Shown piece after piece: positions 4,710 to 5,072 of a stretch of DNA of 5,072 bases. Positions within the stretch are counted from its first letter, which is position 1. Every line of letters begins with the position of its first letter. A program made the translations under genes and the position numbers. Location of the stretch: positions 1 to 5,072 of the forward strand of contig DATHII010000268.1 of NCBI GenBank assembly GCA_035316885.1, read 5' to 3'. Source of the DNA: DASRTE01 sp035316885 (GTDB lineage Bacteria; Actinomycetota; Actinomycetes; Jiangellales; Jiangellaceae). Below the pieces are notes generated by a model. That model searched no databases. It saw only the letters and a program-made list of their open reading frames with translations, and had not been told where the DNA came from.

Positions 4710-5072
4710 TCACAGAGGCGGTCGGCCCGATTGCTTGGCGTCGCGCTCCAGGTCCAGCAGATCATTCTCGGAAAACTCGATCAGCGCCGCATTGAGGTTC
4801 TCCCGTAGATGCTCGAGCGAGCCCGTGCCCGGGATCGGCAACACGACAGGCGATCGGTCGAGCAGCCAGGCGACGGCTATCTGGGCCTGGGTTGCACCAT
4901 GTCGGGCGGCGACGCTGGCCAGCGCCCCCGGAGAGCCCAAGAGGTGGCCGATCGCGATCGGAGCCCAGGGAATGAACCCGATCCCCTCCTCTTCGCAAGC
5001 CCTGAGGACATCGTCGGCTGTCTGGTCGCCGAGGTTGAAACGGTTCTGGACTGTGACGACGTCGAACAACTG
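4710..5072 (-). CDS. Aldo/keto reductase, C-terminal part (cut by window edge)
   Basis: The last 120 residues of an aldo/keto reductase, an NADPH-dependent (beta/alpha)8 barrel enzyme that reduces aldehydes and ketones. FDVVTVQNRFNLGDQ (3-17 of this part) is the family's 'V-Q-N-x-Y/F-N-L' strand. GIGFIPWAPIAIGHLLG (30-46) is the 'P-x-x-P-L-A-x-G-x-L' region after barrel strand 7. VVLPIPGTGSLEHLRENLNAA (76-96) is the cofactor phosphate-binding segment, 'I-P-G-T/A-x-x-x-x-x-x-x-E-N'. The stop is the TGA at 4712-4710. The frame is open to the window edge, so the catalytic Asp, Tyr, Lys and His, expected in the N-terminal part, cannot be checked. It is convergent with the deaminase gene; the 100-base gap between them shows no convincing terminator. 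Confidence 0.9.
   Translation of the reverse strand, partial: QLFDVVTVQNRFNLGDQTADDVLRACEEEGIGFIPWAPIAIGHLLGSPGALASVAARHGATQAQIAVAWLLDRSPVVLPIPGTGSLEHLRENLNAALIEFSENDLLDLERDAKQSGRPPL

Overview
This is a G+C-rich stretch, with G or C at most third codon positions and GTG starts. It most likely comes from an actinobacterium. The F420-type (deazaflavin) nitroreductase relative at the left end and the TANNNT-type -10 boxes agree with that, but the species cannot be named from the sequence. I see no RNA gene, CRISPR array, complete mobile element or phage gene.

Left block, + strand (1-2174): the last codons of an unidentified upstream gene; a small F420H2-dependent quinone-reductase/nitroreductase-family protein (81-479); a zinc-dependent alcohol dehydrogenase of the AdhA type (529-1533); and a RimJ/RimL-like GNAT acetyltransferase (1623-2174). 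The first two complete genes are 49 bases apart and probably cotranscribed. The acetyltransferase may have its own promoter.

Middle (2175-2645): no intact gene. It holds what looks like the C-terminal stub of an arylsulfatase on the - strand (2183-2389), cut off upstream by in-frame stops. Next comes about 170 bases without a recognisable gene, then a long two-part hairpin (2564-2623) just beyond the end of the next - strand gene. The hairpin is flanked by 8-base direct repeats.

Right block (2646-4609): a - strand pair made of an ArsR-like winged-helix regulator (3490-4047) and a protein with two tandem SRPBCC/AHSA1-type domains (2646-3497). The two reading frames overlap by 8 bases, and the second gene has a good ribosome binding site inside the first. 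The 82-base gap upstream holds a consensus -35 box and a perfect 10-base palindrome for the regulator. It also holds a separate -10 box for the divergent + strand cytidine/deoxycytidylate-deaminase-family gene (4130-4609). The simplest reading is an autoregulated regulator/ligand-binding-protein operon next to, and possibly also controlling, a nucleoside-type deaminase.

Right end: a 100-base convergent gap (4610-4709) with nothing I can support, then the C-terminal 120 residues of an aldo/keto reductase on the - strand whose start lies outside the window.

The genes are mostly redox and detoxification enzymes with a small regulator, an ordinary chromosomal accessory neighbourhood. The points most worth a second look are the sulfatase remnant, the long hairpin, and the shared regulatory gap at 4048-4129. 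I found no convincing evidence of a wholly new system.
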